Shown here piece after piece: positions 50,707 through 59,085 of a DNA stretch of 64,000 nucleotides. A program made the translations under genes and the position numbers. Every line of letters begins with the position of its first letter. The stretch's first letter is position 1. The notes under the pieces are model-generated. The model was not told where the DNA came from, did not search any database, and saw only the letters and a program-made list of their open reading frames with translations. The stretch spans positions 1,178,001-1,242,000 of the forward strand of contig NZ_CP015698.1 of assembly GCF_002163715.1 (NCBI RefSeq), in the 5' to 3' direction. The DNA is from Curvibacter sp. AEP1-3 (GTDB taxonomy: Bacteria; Pseudomonadota; Gammaproteobacteria; Burkholderiales; Burkholderiaceae_C).

Positions 50707-51729
50707 ATGAACAACCCTCTCCGGCCGCGCGCCACAGGCCGCGTCACCTTGTCCGATGTGGCGCAGTTGGCCGGCGTCAGCCCCATCACCGTGTCGCGCG
50801 CATTGCGGGGTGAGCGCGCGGTGGCGCCCGACCTGGTGGCCAAAGTGCGCGCTGCAGCAGACACGCTGGGCTATGTGCCCAACCCTGCCGCGCGCGCCCT
50901 TGCCTCAGGCCAGAGCAGCCATGTGGCTGTGCTCATCCCCATGCTGTCCAACGCTTTGTTTGTGGACTTGCTGGAAGCATTGCAGCAAACGCTCAGGCAA
51001 GCCGGTTTTCAAACCCTGATCGGCATTACCCACTACGACCCCAGTGAAGAAGAAAGTTTGTTGCGCGAGCAGCTGCTGCACCGCCCAGCAGGCCTGATCG
51101 TGACCGGACTGGAGCGCCATGACACCACCCGACAGTTGATCGCACAAAGCGGGGTGCCCTGCGTCCACCTGATGACCACCGAGGCCCCACAAGGCGCCCA
51201 TTGCGTAGGCTTTTCGCAAATGGATGCCGGCCGCGACATGGCCCGCCACTTGATAAGCAAGGGTTACCGACGCATCGCCTTTGCAGCGGCCCAGCTGGAC
51301 CCGCGGACCCTGCAACGCCTGCAGGGATGGCGCAGTGCCTTGCAAGAGGCCGGTCTGTATGACGAAGTACTGGAGTGGCTCAACCCAGCCCCCTCTTCGT
51401 TGGGCTTGGGGGCTCGCATGTTTGAGCAGATCATGGGGCAGACGCCACCGGTGGACGCCATATTCTTCTGTAACGACGACCTGGCACAAGGCGCTTTGCT
51501 GGCGGCCATGCGTACGGGTGTTGCAGTCCCACAGCGTGTGGCCATTGCCGGCTTCAATGACCTGACCGGCAGTGACCAGATGGTGCCGCCACTCACCACC
51601 GTGCGCACCCCGCGTGCCGAAATCGGCCATGCAGCTGCGCAAATGCTGATCCGCCTGATGCAGGGCGATACCGTGCCCAGCGAAGCGGTGAACCTGGGCT
51701 ACGCGCTCCAGGTGCGGCAAAGCACCTGA
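50707..51729 (+). CDS. gntR: LacI-family transcriptional regulator, GntR-type
   Basis: 340 residues. The N-terminal HTH (about 13-34, TLSDVAQLAGVSPITVSRAL) and hinge (YVPNPAARALASGQS) match LacI-family members, followed by a periplasmic-binding-protein-like effector domain (about 70-335). Divergent position to gntK and two shared operators point to control of gluconate uptake and phosphorylation, with gluconate or 6-phosphogluconate as inducer. Confidence 0.9.
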   Translation: MNNPLRPRATGRVTLSDVAQLAGVSPITVSRALRGERAVAPDLVAKVRAAADTLGYVPNPAARALASGQSSHVAVLIPMLSNALFVDLLEALQQTLRQAGFQTLIGITHYDPSEEESLLREQLLHRPAGLIVTGLERHDTTRQLIAQSGVPCVHLMTTEAPQGAHCVGFSQMDAGRDMARHLISKGYRRIAFAAAQLDPRTLQRLQGWRSALQEAGLYDEVLEWLNPAPSSLGLGARMFEQIMGQTPPVDAIFFCNDDLAQGALLAAMRTGVAVPQRVAIAGFNDLTGSDQMVPPLTTVRTPRAEIGHAAAQMLIRLMQGDTVPSEAVNLGYALQVRQST

Positions 51730-51751
51730 AGCGCACCTGAGTCGCAAGCGC

Positions 51752-52318
51752 TCAGGGAGCGTTGGACTCCAAACCGCGCAACACCCGGCCGCGGCCTGCC
51801 GTCAGGTATTCGGCATACCCGGCCAGACCTGCCACCAGTCGCCACATGGCACGCGCTACCAGAGCCAGACCATGACCGATGTCACGCACCGGGTCCACGA
51901 CGGCCGCCTGCCAACGGCTGGCCGCGCAATTCTCCGGAGCTGGCACCCATTGCAGCTGAATGCCATCCTGCCCTTTGTAGGCCCAGGCTTCCACCACCAC
52001 GCGCTGCCCGGCACGCAGTTGCAGATCATGGCCCAGCGCCACAAAGTGGTCACCGGTCTCTGTAAGCGGTGTGTTGCGCGACACGTCCAGCGTCGCCCAG
52101 GCGCGACCACTGATGACGCGCAGCACGCCGGCAGTGCGGGGCTTCAGGGTCACCGCGCGGCCTTGCGGCAGAGTCCAGGGGGTGTTCTCGCACAGCGCCA
52201 CCTTGCCCATCGCGACATCCACACCGGGTGCTGCCGGAGCGGCGAGGTTCACGCCGGACAGGGAGGCAGACACGAATTCTTGCAACGAGGAAGGGGAAGA
52301 CGGGCTTTGCGATGACAT
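51752..52318 (-). CDS. DUF2917 domain protein
   Basis: 188 residues from MSSQSPSSPSS at 52318. The centre (about 50-140) is a small cupin-like DUF2917 domain: TPWTLPQGRAVTLKPRTAGVLRVISGRAWATLD, then GDHFVALGHDLQLRAGQRVVVEAW. The C-terminus has a helical segment (ALVARAMWRLVAGLAGYAEYL). Function is unknown. It is divergent from a LysR regulator with a clear LysR-type site between them, a common pairing in Burkholderiales. Confidence 0.75.
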   Translation of the reverse strand: MSSQSPSSPSSLQEFVSASLSGVNLAAPAAPGVDVAMGKVALCENTPWTLPQGRAVTLKPRTAGVLRVISGRAWATLDVSRNTPLTETGDHFVALGHDLQLRAGQRVVVEAWAYKGQDGIQLQWVPAPENCAASRWQAAVVDPVRDIGHGLALVARAMWRLVAGLAGYAEYLTAGRGRVLRGLESNAP

Positions 52319-52401
52319 GGAAAACTCCTTGAAAAGTGTGGATGGGCAAACGGATGATCCTCCCGCCCCACCTTCCCCGTCCAATGAAATCGGGCTATGC
52401 T

Positions 52402-52424
52402 ATTCATTCCATTTGCGCATGAAT
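52402..52424. promoter_or_regulatory. LysR-type binding site (T-N11-A dyad)
   Basis: ATTCAT and ATGAAT form a perfect dyad separated by 11 bases, the classical T-N11-A layout of LysR-family sites. It lies 22 bp before the LysR start and 83 bp before the divergent DUF2917 start. Confidence 0.7.
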
Positions 52425-52446
52425 TGCATTTTGCGAGTCTCCCGCC

Positions 52447-53448
52447 ATGTCTGACGCCATCGCCCCGAATACCGAGATCCGCCTGCGTACCCGCCCGATC
52501 GCTGTCGGCCACCTGCGCGCACTGGAAGCCGTGGCCCGACACCTGAATTTCAGGGCGGCTGCCGAGGAATTGGCCCTCACGCAGAGTGCCGTGAGCCGGC
52601 AGATCCAGGCACTGGAGGAAGAGGTGGGGGTACCCCTGTTTTTGCGCCACACGAGGGCTGTGGAGCTCACCGGTGCGGGGGGGCAATTGTTGCGTGCAGC
52701 AGTGCCTTCCCTGGAGCGCATCGACTCCGCCGTGCGGCAAATCCGGCGCACCGCGGGGCGCAAAAGTGTGGCCATTTCGACGTGGGCCTCATTCGCCTCC
52801 ATGTGGCTCATTCCGCGTCTGGAGGCCTTTCAGGCGGAATATCCCGACATCGACATCCGCATCGACGCCACTGACAACCCGGTGGACTTGGACACCAGCG
52901 ATGTGGACCTGGCCATCCGCTACACCCAGCCCGGCGGGGTGAGCTCGGACGCAGTGCGCCTTTTTGGCGAGCAGCTTACCCCGGTGGCCAGCCCGTGGTT
53001 GCTCAAAAGCGGCGCCCCGTTGCGCAAAGCGGCGGACCTGGCCCGCTTTGCCCTGCTGGAGGCCAGCGACACCCACCGGGTGCAGAACCTGGAGTGGCTC
53101 ACTTGGCGGCGTTGGCTGGAGCTCAATCAGCAGCCCCGGCTGGAGCCCAAGCGCTGGATGTATTTCAACTACGCGCACCAGATCGCTCAGGCCGCACTGA
53201 CCGGCCAAGGCATCGCGCTGGCACGCATGCCGCTGGTGGCGGACAGCCTGGCGAGTGGCGACTTGGTGGAGGTACTGCCCGGCGGCCGCATTGACACGCC
53301 CATGGTCTATTGGCTTCTGGTGGGCGCTCGCAACAGCAGCCGCCCGGAGATTCAGGCTTTTTGCGACTGGCTGCTGGCCCAAGCCGCTGTTACGCGCAAA
53401 GCCATCGGCGAGGTACCGGATCCCGAAACCCAGGCGCACCCGGACTAA
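52447..53448 (+). CDS. LysR-family transcriptional regulator (GcvA-like)
   Basis: 333 residues. HTH region at about 19-78 (LRALEAVARHLNFRAAAEEL, TQSAVSRQIQALEEEVG), followed by a LysR substrate domain (about 100-310) with the GcvA-like DIDIRIDATDNPVDL and DVDLAIRYTQPG segments. It probably controls the divergent DUF2917 gene and itself through the T-N11-A site. The effector is unknown. Confidence 0.9.
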   Translation: MSDAIAPNTEIRLRTRPIAVGHLRALEAVARHLNFRAAAEELALTQSAVSRQIQALEEEVGVPLFLRHTRAVELTGAGGQLLRAAVPSLERIDSAVRQIRRTAGRKSVAISTWASFASMWLIPRLEAFQAEYPDIDIRIDATDNPVDLDTSDVDLAIRYTQPGGVSSDAVRLFGEQLTPVASPWLLKSGAPLRKAADLARFALLEASDTHRVQNLEWLTWRRWLELNQQPRLEPKRWMYFNYAHQIAQAALTGQGIALARMPLVADSLASGDLVEVLPGGRIDTPMVYWLLVGARNSSRPEIQAFCDWLLAQAAVTRKAIGEVPDPETQAHPD

Positions 53449-53502
53449 GGGCTAGCAAAAGGAATCAACCGCGGATTGCGGTGCAGCAACGCATCCCTGA
53501 CA

Positions 53503-54102
53503 ATGCTTTCCATGTCACACATCACACTCGTACGCGCTTTGCTACTGGCCTTGGCCGGTGCAATCGCATTCCCGACCCTGGCGCAGAACGACGCACTGAT
53601 CACCAAGCGGCCCAGCACCTTGCGGGATGCGCCCGCAGATACTGCGGGCACTTTGGCCAGCCTGCCTGCACAAACCCCACTCACACGCCTGCCGGTACGC
53701 CAAGGCCCCTATGTGCAAGTACGCACGGCCAATGGCACCACCGGTTGGATGCATTTGTTTGATGTGAGCAGCCCTTCCGAACAAAGCAGCGTGGCCGCCA
53801 CTGCAACGGGCGCGCTACGGGGGCTGACCAACTTTTTCAGCCGCGGTAGCGCGCAGTCCCACAACAGCACCGCCTCGACCACCGTGGGTATCCGGGGATT
53901 GGGCGCAGAAGATATTGCCAACGCACAGCCCAATACGGCTGCGCTGGCACAGCTGGAAGGCCAGCGCCAGGACGCCACCCAAGCCCGGAGATTTGCGGAC
54001 AGCGCTGCATTGCAGGTGCAAGCGGTGGAACCCTTGCCAGTCCCCGCTCCGCCGGCACCACCGGCAGGTCCTGCAGGCCGTCGTATGGAGAGCAACAACT
54101 GA
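53503..54102 (+). CDS. Exported SH3-domain protein
   Basis: 199 residues from ATG at 53503 (an ATG at 53512 and a TTG at 53476 are alternatives). A signal peptide ends near FPTLAQ. A bacterial SH3-like domain covers about 33-90 (LRDAPADTAGTLASLPAQTPL, GPYVQVRTANGTTGWMHLFDV), followed by a low-complexity, Ala/Pro-rich tail. It is likely periplasmic and may touch the cell wall. TGATG joins it to the M48 peptidase gene, so the two are coupled. Confidence 0.75.
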   Translation: MLSMSHITLVRALLLALAGAIAFPTLAQNDALITKRPSTLRDAPADTAGTLASLPAQTPLTRLPVRQGPYVQVRTANGTTGWMHLFDVSSPSEQSSVAATATGALRGLTNFFSRGSAQSHNSTASTTVGIRGLGAEDIANAQPNTAALAQLEGQRQDATQARRFADSAALQVQAVEPLPVPAPPAPPAGPAGRRMESNN

Positions 54103-55049
54103 TGCGCACGACTCACTACGGCACCATCGCGCGCGCGCTCGGCCTGGCGGCTCTTTCGTTACTTTGTGCCCTGCCTGCTGTACATGCTGAGGAGCCCGGA
54201 AAGGCGCTGGGCAATCTGTTTCAAAACCTGCTGAAGCAAGGCACTGCGGCACCTGCCCCTGCAACGGGGGCCCAACACTCAGTAGCGACCAACTCAGGGG
54301 ATCTTGCAAGTCTGTTCAGCCAATCCATCGAGCAGATTGACGAAGCCAAAGAAATCGAAATGGGCAAGCAACTGGCTGCGGTGTTGCTGGGAGCAAAACC
54401 ACTGCACCCCAACTTGGCGCTGCAACGCTACGTGAACCGTCTGGGGCGCTGGATTGCCCTGCAATCTGCCCGGCCGGACCTGCCTTGGACCTTCGGGGTA
54501 CTGGACGACGCGGGCTTCAATGCCTTCGCGGCTCCCGGGGGCTATGTGTTTGTGACCAAAGGACTGGTGGACGCCCTGAACGACGAGTCCGAACTGGCCG
54601 GCATTCTGGCGCATGAAATCCAGCACGTGGTGGGCAAGCACCACCTCAAGGCCATGCGCAAAAGCGCTCAGGCGGGCTTGCTGACCAGCCTCATCGCTGC
54701 CCGCCTCAGTGAGCGAACCAATGGTGCGTTGCACGGGCAGTTGCTGATGCTGGGCAAAGACATGTATTCCAAAGGCCTGGACCAGAGTGACGAACTCGAA
54801 GCCGACCGTGTGGGCGTCGCATTGGCTGCGCGCGCAGGCTTTGATCCCTATGGTTTGGTGGCCGTCTTGCAGGGACTGCGAACCGCTGCACCGGACAACC
54901 CGATCTTCAGCCTGCAGCTCAGCACCCACCCGCCCACCCAAGTGCGCCTGGACCAACTGGAACTGGCGATGGGGCAGCGTCTGGATGCCTATTCCGGCAA
55001 GCCCTCACTCACCATCGCCCAGCGCTTGGCGCGCGGTGTGGGGCGGTAA
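54102..55049 (+). CDS. Exported M48-family metalloprotease
   Basis: 315 residues with a signal peptide to about residue 29 (LCALPAVHA). The zinc motif is H171-E-I-Q-H175 and the third ligand is E231 or E233 in SDELEADRVG. DAGFNAFAAPGGYVFVTKGL is the conserved active-site strand of BepA/LoiP-like peptidases. These are periplasmic enzymes that handle misassembled outer-membrane proteins. Linked to an SH3 protein upstream and an AttH-like protein 13 bp downstream. Confidence 0.88.
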   Translation: MRTTHYGTIARALGLAALSLLCALPAVHAEEPGKALGNLFQNLLKQGTAAPAPATGAQHSVATNSGDLASLFSQSIEQIDEAKEIEMGKQLAAVLLGAKPLHPNLALQRYVNRLGRWIALQSARPDLPWTFGVLDDAGFNAFAAPGGYVFVTKGLVDALNDESELAGILAHEIQHVVGKHHLKAMRKSAQAGLLTSLIAARLSERTNGALHGQLLMLGKDMYSKGLDQSDELEADRVGVALAARAGFDPYGLVAVLQGLRTAAPDNPIFSLQLSTHPPTQVRLDQLELAMGQRLDAYSGKPSLTIAQRLARGVGR

Positions 55050-55062
55050 TACGGCACGCCGC

Positions 55063-56184
55063 ATGAAGCACCCCGGATTGTGTCGCCGGCAACTGCTGCT
55101 GGCGCCTGCGTTGGCTGGCCTCTTGCCCACGGCGCAGGCATTGCCGCGCACCACCCTGCGCTTTCCGCGGGATGCAGGCAGCCACAACGAATTCAAGACA
55201 GAGTGGTGGTACGTGACCGGGGTGGCTCAGGTGCCGGACACTCCAGGCGACGCCAAAGGCAAGCCGCGCCTTCTGGGTTTTCAGGTCACGTTCTTTCGCA
55301 GCCGGGTGGACGCGACCCAAGGCATGCAATCGCGGCTCGCTGCACGGCAACTGCTGTTTGCCCATGCGGCGGTGACCGATGTAGACGGCAAAAAACTCTG
55401 GCACGACCAGCGCATTGCTCGATGGTCCGGCGACGCGCCAGGCACCAACCCCGCCGACACGGCGCACGCCAGCAGCACAGACACCAACGTGACCCTGCGC
55501 GACTGGAGCCTTAGACGCACCGGTACTGATTTGCAGGCGGACATTTCGGGCAAAGACTTTGCGATCCAACTCCGCTTTCAGGCTACACAGCCTGTTCTCC
55601 TGCAAGGGGTGGACGGGCTGTCCCGCAAGGGCCCGGAAGAGAAACAAGCCAGCTACTACTACAGCGAGCCGCAGTTGCAAACCAGCGGCAGCATCCGCGT
55701 GCAGGGCCAGGCCCACACGCTGCAAAGCGGTAGCGTCGCTTGGATGGACCACGAGTGGAGCCAGGAAGTGCTGCACCCTCAGGCGGTAGGCTGGGATTGG
55801 ATAGGCATCAACCTCTTTGACGGAAGTGCACTCACCGCCTTTCAACTCAGGGACCAGACAGGCAATGCGATGTGGGACGGAGGGTCCTTTCGCAGCGGGA
55901 GCGGACAGCGCTATGGATTCACACGTGGAGAAGTACTTTTCAAGCCGCTAAGGCGCTGGACCAGCCCACTCAGCCAGGCCAGCTATCCGGTGGAGTGGAT
56001 GGTGCGTACGCCGGCGGACTACTACACCGTGAGGGCTGTTTTGGACAACCAGGAGCTTGACAGCCGGGGCTCCACCGGCGCCATTTACTGGGAAGGCCTG
56101 AGCGAGGTGTGGGACAGTAACAACCGCTTGGTCGGCCGCGGTTACCTGGAATTGACGGGTTACGCCGCCACGTTGAAACTGTAG
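55063..56184 (+). CDS. AttH/CrtC-like lipocalin-fold protein
   Basis: 373 residues with a signal peptide to about 27 (LLPTAQA). The family markers are EWWYVTG (47-53) near the N-terminus and AWMDHEWSQE with GWDWIGINLFDG in the second half, as in AttH and carotenoid 1,2-hydratase CrtC. No carotenoid genes are nearby, so the AttH branch is the better guess. AttH proteins accompany AttEFG-type ABC systems, whose ATPase-like and permease-like genes occur elsewhere in this window. Confidence 0.82.
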   Translation: MKHPGLCRRQLLLAPALAGLLPTAQALPRTTLRFPRDAGSHNEFKTEWWYVTGVAQVPDTPGDAKGKPRLLGFQVTFFRSRVDATQGMQSRLAARQLLFAHAAVTDVDGKKLWHDQRIARWSGDAPGTNPADTAHASSTDTNVTLRDWSLRRTGTDLQADISGKDFAIQLRFQATQPVLLQGVDGLSRKGPEEKQASYYYSEPQLQTSGSIRVQGQAHTLQSGSVAWMDHEWSQEVLHPQAVGWDWIGINLFDGSALTAFQLRDQTGNAMWDGGSFRSGSGQRYGFTRGEVLFKPLRRWTSPLSQASYPVEWMVRTPADYYTVRAVLDNQELDSRGSTGAIYWEGLSEVWDSNNRLVGRGYLELTGYAATLKL

Positions 56185-56186
56185 GC

Positions 56187-57017
56187 TCAGCGGCTGGATT
56201 TGCGGCGCTCGCGACCTGCCAGCCAACGCAATAGCAAGGCATGGAAGGCCTCAGGCTGGTCCAGCATGACCCAGTGACCGCAACGCAGTGCGTGCGCCGC
56301 ACCTTCCTCCGAGGCACGCAGGGTGTGCACCCAACGTGGTGAGTGGAACATAAAGGGCTTGCGCTCCCCGAATACGTAGAGCACCGGACACGTGGGTTTC
56401 ACCGGACCCGTTTTGAGCCCGCCGCGCAGACCAAACCAGCTCATGGCGTAAGGAAAATTCATGGTCCAGCGCAGCTGATCGGGAGGCACAGGGCAGCGCA
56501 TGGTCCGCGCCATAAAGCGGGTCATGCGGTCGGCCAAGCCGCCATGAACATAGCGGCCAAGGACCCATGCTGTCGCCAACCAGAGCTGGTAACTGGCGAC
56601 AAACAGCTTTTGACGGACAGAAAGTGATGCCAGAAAAGCACCTGCGTTGTAATCACCGATGTCCACCGCCACGATGGCAGCCACCCGCTCCGGATGGCGC
56701 ATGGCCAGTTCATAGCCGAAGATACAACCCCAGTCGTGCAGCAGCAGTGTCACAGGCTCGCCGGGGCTGACGGCGTTGATAACTGCCAGCAACGAGGCCA
56801 CCATCTCGTCCACCGTGGGTGTAGGTGCCGCACCTTCGGCGGTACCAAATCCCGGCAAGGTCAAGCGCACACAGCGATGGTGGGCCTGCAGGGCCTGTAC
56901 CGTGCCGTCCCAGACACGCAAAGTGTCAGGCCAGCCATGCAGCATCAGCACGGTACGCGGCCCCTGACCTTCGATGTGTACGGTGATGCCGTTAACTTGG
57001 ATTTCCTGGGATGCCAT
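56187..57017 (-). CDS. Alpha/beta hydrolase (epoxide hydrolase/dehalogenase-like)
   Basis: 276 residues. The oxyanion motif HGWPD (27-31), a nucleophile elbow HDWG with Asp95 and a late GHWVM histidine fit the alpha/beta hydrolase branch that uses Asp rather than Ser (epoxide hydrolases, haloalkane dehalogenases). The lid region (about 130-200) is unusual and Arg/Trp-rich. Substrate unknown. It converges on the AttH-like gene with a 2-bp gap. Confidence 0.82.
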   Translation of the reverse strand: MASQEIQVNGITVHIEGQGPRTVLMLHGWPDTLRVWDGTVQALQAHHRCVRLTLPGFGTAEGAAPTPTVDEMVASLLAVINAVSPGEPVTLLLHDWGCIFGYELAMRHPERVAAIVAVDIGDYNAGAFLASLSVRQKLFVASYQLWLATAWVLGRYVHGGLADRMTRFMARTMRCPVPPDQLRWTMNFPYAMSWFGLRGGLKTGPVKPTCPVLYVFGERKPFMFHSPRWVHTLRASEEGAAHALRCGHWVMLDQPEAFHALLLRWLAGRERRKSSR

Positions 57018-57091
57018 CTGTCCTCCTGAATTTTTTCCTAGAGCTTACCTCGGCAGTTATGCAACAAAGTGAAACAAACCGAAAATCAGGC

Positions 57092-57135
57092 GCTATAAAA
57101 CCAATAGCTACTTGCGCAATACTTACGGGCGCCAG
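57092..57135 (+). repeat. Dispersed 45-bp repeat, copy 7 (intergenic)
   Basis: Forward copy lying between the alpha/beta hydrolase start and the ABC exporter start: gctataaaac, then tagctacttgcgca, then cgggcgccag. It is in the promoter or leader region of the exporter gene, unlike most other copies. Confidence 0.85.
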
Positions 57136-57201
57136 GCACGCACATTCTTTATTTTTGCGCCCCGCCTTGCAGCCGCGCCTCCCACCCTCACCTGAATCTC
57201 C

Positions 57202-58980
57202 ATGAGCTCCTCCGACCGCCCCAAATCGACCAACCCCAAATCGCTCTCCGGCTTGCTACCTTTTTTGCGGCCATACCGGGCCCGCATTGGCATGGCACTG
57301 GTGTTTCTGGTGCTGGCGGCCGGTGCGACGCTGGCGTTTCCGGTGGCCCTGCGCAGCCTGATCGACGGTGGCCTGGTGCAGACCGACAAGGGCGCACAGA
57401 TGATGGCGCTGCGTGGCCACTTTGCAGCCCTGTTCGGGGTAGCGGTGGCCCTGGGCCTGTTTTCGGCGGCGCGCTTCTACATGGTGAGCTGGCTGGGGGA
57501 GCGCGTGACGGCCGATCTGCGCAACGCGGTCTACGGCCACGTACTCAAGCAAAGCCCCGAGTTTTTTGAGACCACCCAGACCGGCGAAGTGCTCTCCCGC
57601 TTGTCGGCCGACACCACCCTGGTGCAAACCGTAGTGGGGTCTTCCCTGTCCATGGGCTTGCGCAATGCGGTGATGGGCATAGGCGCGCTAGGAGTGCTGG
57701 TGTGGACCAACCCGGTGGTCATGTTGCAGGTCTTGGTGGTGTTGGTACTCATCGTGCTGCCCAGCTTGTGGTTCGGCCGGCGGGTGCGCAAGCTCTCCCG
57801 CGCGTCGCAGGACCGTGTGGCAGACTCCAGCGCGATTGCCGCTGAGGTGCTTAACGCCATCCCCGTGGTGCAAAGCTATACCGCAGAGGGCCGTGAAACC
57901 GGGCGCTTTGTGACATCCACCGATAACGCGTTTGCCACTGCCACCAAGCGCAGCTTGATGCGCTCGGGCCTGGTGGCATTCATCATCATTGCCACTTCCG
58001 CAGCTTTGTTGTGGGGCTTGTACCAAGGCACACAAGCGGTGGCCGAAGGGCGCATTACCGCGGGCCACTTGGGACAGACAGTGGTGTACGTGATCATTCT
58101 GGCCAGTGCTTTTGCCGTGCTGGGCGAGGTCTATGGCGACCTGCTGCGTGCCGCCGGTGCGACAGAGCGGCTCATGGAACTTCTGGGGACCCAGTCGCCG
58201 ATTACTTCACCTTCAAATCCTGTGCTGGCGCCCATGCCTTCTGCGGGAAGCGCTATCAAATTTGAAGCAATCAATTTTCACTACCCCTCGCGCCCGCACC
58301 AGCAGGCATTGCAGAACTTCAGCCTCGATGTGAAGCCCGGCCAGACCGTGGCCATCGTGGGCCCAAGCGGTGCCGGCAAGAGCACGGTGTTCCAGCTACT
58401 GCTGCGTTACTACGACCCGCAAAGCGGCAGCATCGCCTTGGATGGCGTGGAGACGCGTGCGCAAGCACTGGACGCCTTGCGACAACGCGTGGGCATCGTG
58501 CCGCAGGATGCGGTCATTTTTTCCAGCTCTGCGATGGAGAACATACGTTACGGCAAGCCTGACGCTAGCGATGCCGAGGTGAAGGCCGCCGCACATGCTG
58601 CCTTTGCACACGAGTTCATTGAAGCATTGCCTGAGGGCTATGACACCTTCCTGGGTGAGCGAGGGGTGCGCCTGTCAGGTGGACAGCGCCAGCGCATTGC
58701 CATTGCCCGCGCGATGCTGAAGAACCCTCCCCTGCTGTTGCTGGACGAGGCCACCAGTGCGCTGGACGCAGAGAGTGAACGGATGGTGCAAGCCGCATTG
58801 GAGAGCGCCATGCGCGACCGCACCACCCTTGTCATTGCCCATCGCTTGGCTACGGTGCAAAGGGCGGACCTGATCGTGGTGCTGGACCACGGCGTGCTGG
58901 TCGAACAAGGCACGCATGCCGAATTGGTGGCCCGTGGGGGCGTGTATGCAGGACTGGCAGCGCTGCAATTCAACGCCTGA
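57202..58980 (+). CDS. ABC exporter (fused permease-ATPase, MsbA/HlyB-like)
   Basis: 592 residues. Six membrane helices (about 20-320) with GERVTADLRNAVYGHVL are followed by a nucleotide-binding domain (about 355-590). Walker A GPSGAGKST starts at residue 387, the signature is LSGGQRQRIAIARAM and Walker B is LLLLDEATSALD. As a half-transporter it should act as a homodimer exporting a lipid, peptide or drug. The linker between the domains (residues 342-356, LAPMPSAGSAIKFEA) is a dispersed-repeat copy. Confidence 0.9.
   Translation: MSSSDRPKSTNPKSLSGLLPFLRPYRARIGMALVFLVLAAGATLAFPVALRSLIDGGLVQTDKGAQMMALRGHFAALFGVAVALGLFSAARFYMVSWLGERVTADLRNAVYGHVLKQSPEFFETTQTGEVLSRLSADTTLVQTVVGSSLSMGLRNAVMGIGALGVLVWTNPVVMLQVLVVLVLIVLPSLWFGRRVRKLSRASQDRVADSSAIAAEVLNAIPVVQSYTAEGRETGRFVTSTDNAFATATKRSLMRSGLVAFIIIATSAALLWGLYQGTQAVAEGRITAGHLGQTVVYVIILASAFAVLGEVYGDLLRAAGATERLMELLGTQSPITSPSNPVLAPMPSAGSAIKFEAINFHYPSRPHQQALQNFSLDVKPGQTVAIVGPSGAGKSTVFQLLLRYYDPQSGSIALDGVETRAQALDALRQRVGIVPQDAVIFSSSAMENIRYGKPDASDAEVKAAAHAAFAHEFIEALPEGYDTFLGERGVRLSGGQRQRIAIARAMLKNPPLLLLDEATSALDAESERMVQAALESAMRDRTTLVIAHRLATVQRADLIVVLDHGVLVEQGTHAELVARGGVYAGLAALQFNA
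58225..58268 (-). repeat. Dispersed 45-bp repeat, copy 8 (inside the ABC exporter)
   Basis: Reverse-oriented copy with intact ctggcgccc end and diverged centre. It begins exactly at codon 342 and occupies the linker between membrane and ATPase domains. The peptide LAPMPSAGSAIKFEA matches 11 of 15 residues with the mutL copy. Confidence 0.78.
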
Positions 58981-59029
58981 ACCTCGGGCGGGTGCGCACA
59001 CTTAGCATGAAGCGCCCTCCTTTATTCGG

Positions 59030-59059
59030 TTGATCAACGGGGCATACACCTCCTAAAAT
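59030..59059 (+). promoter_or_regulatory. Sigma-70-type promoter before the small charged-protein gene
   Basis: TTGATC (59030-59035) and TAAAAT (59054-59059) are separated by 18 bases, 26 bp upstream of the ATG of the 65-residue gene. It would drive the two small genes and possibly gdhA. Confidence 0.5.
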
Positions 59060-59085
59060 CGGGCTTTCTGACCCAGGAGGCCCGT

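Noticed and set aside
55063..56184. Carotenoid 1,2-hydratase role for the lipocalin-fold protein
   Set aside because: No carotenoid genes are nearby and the signal peptide fits the AttH branch better.
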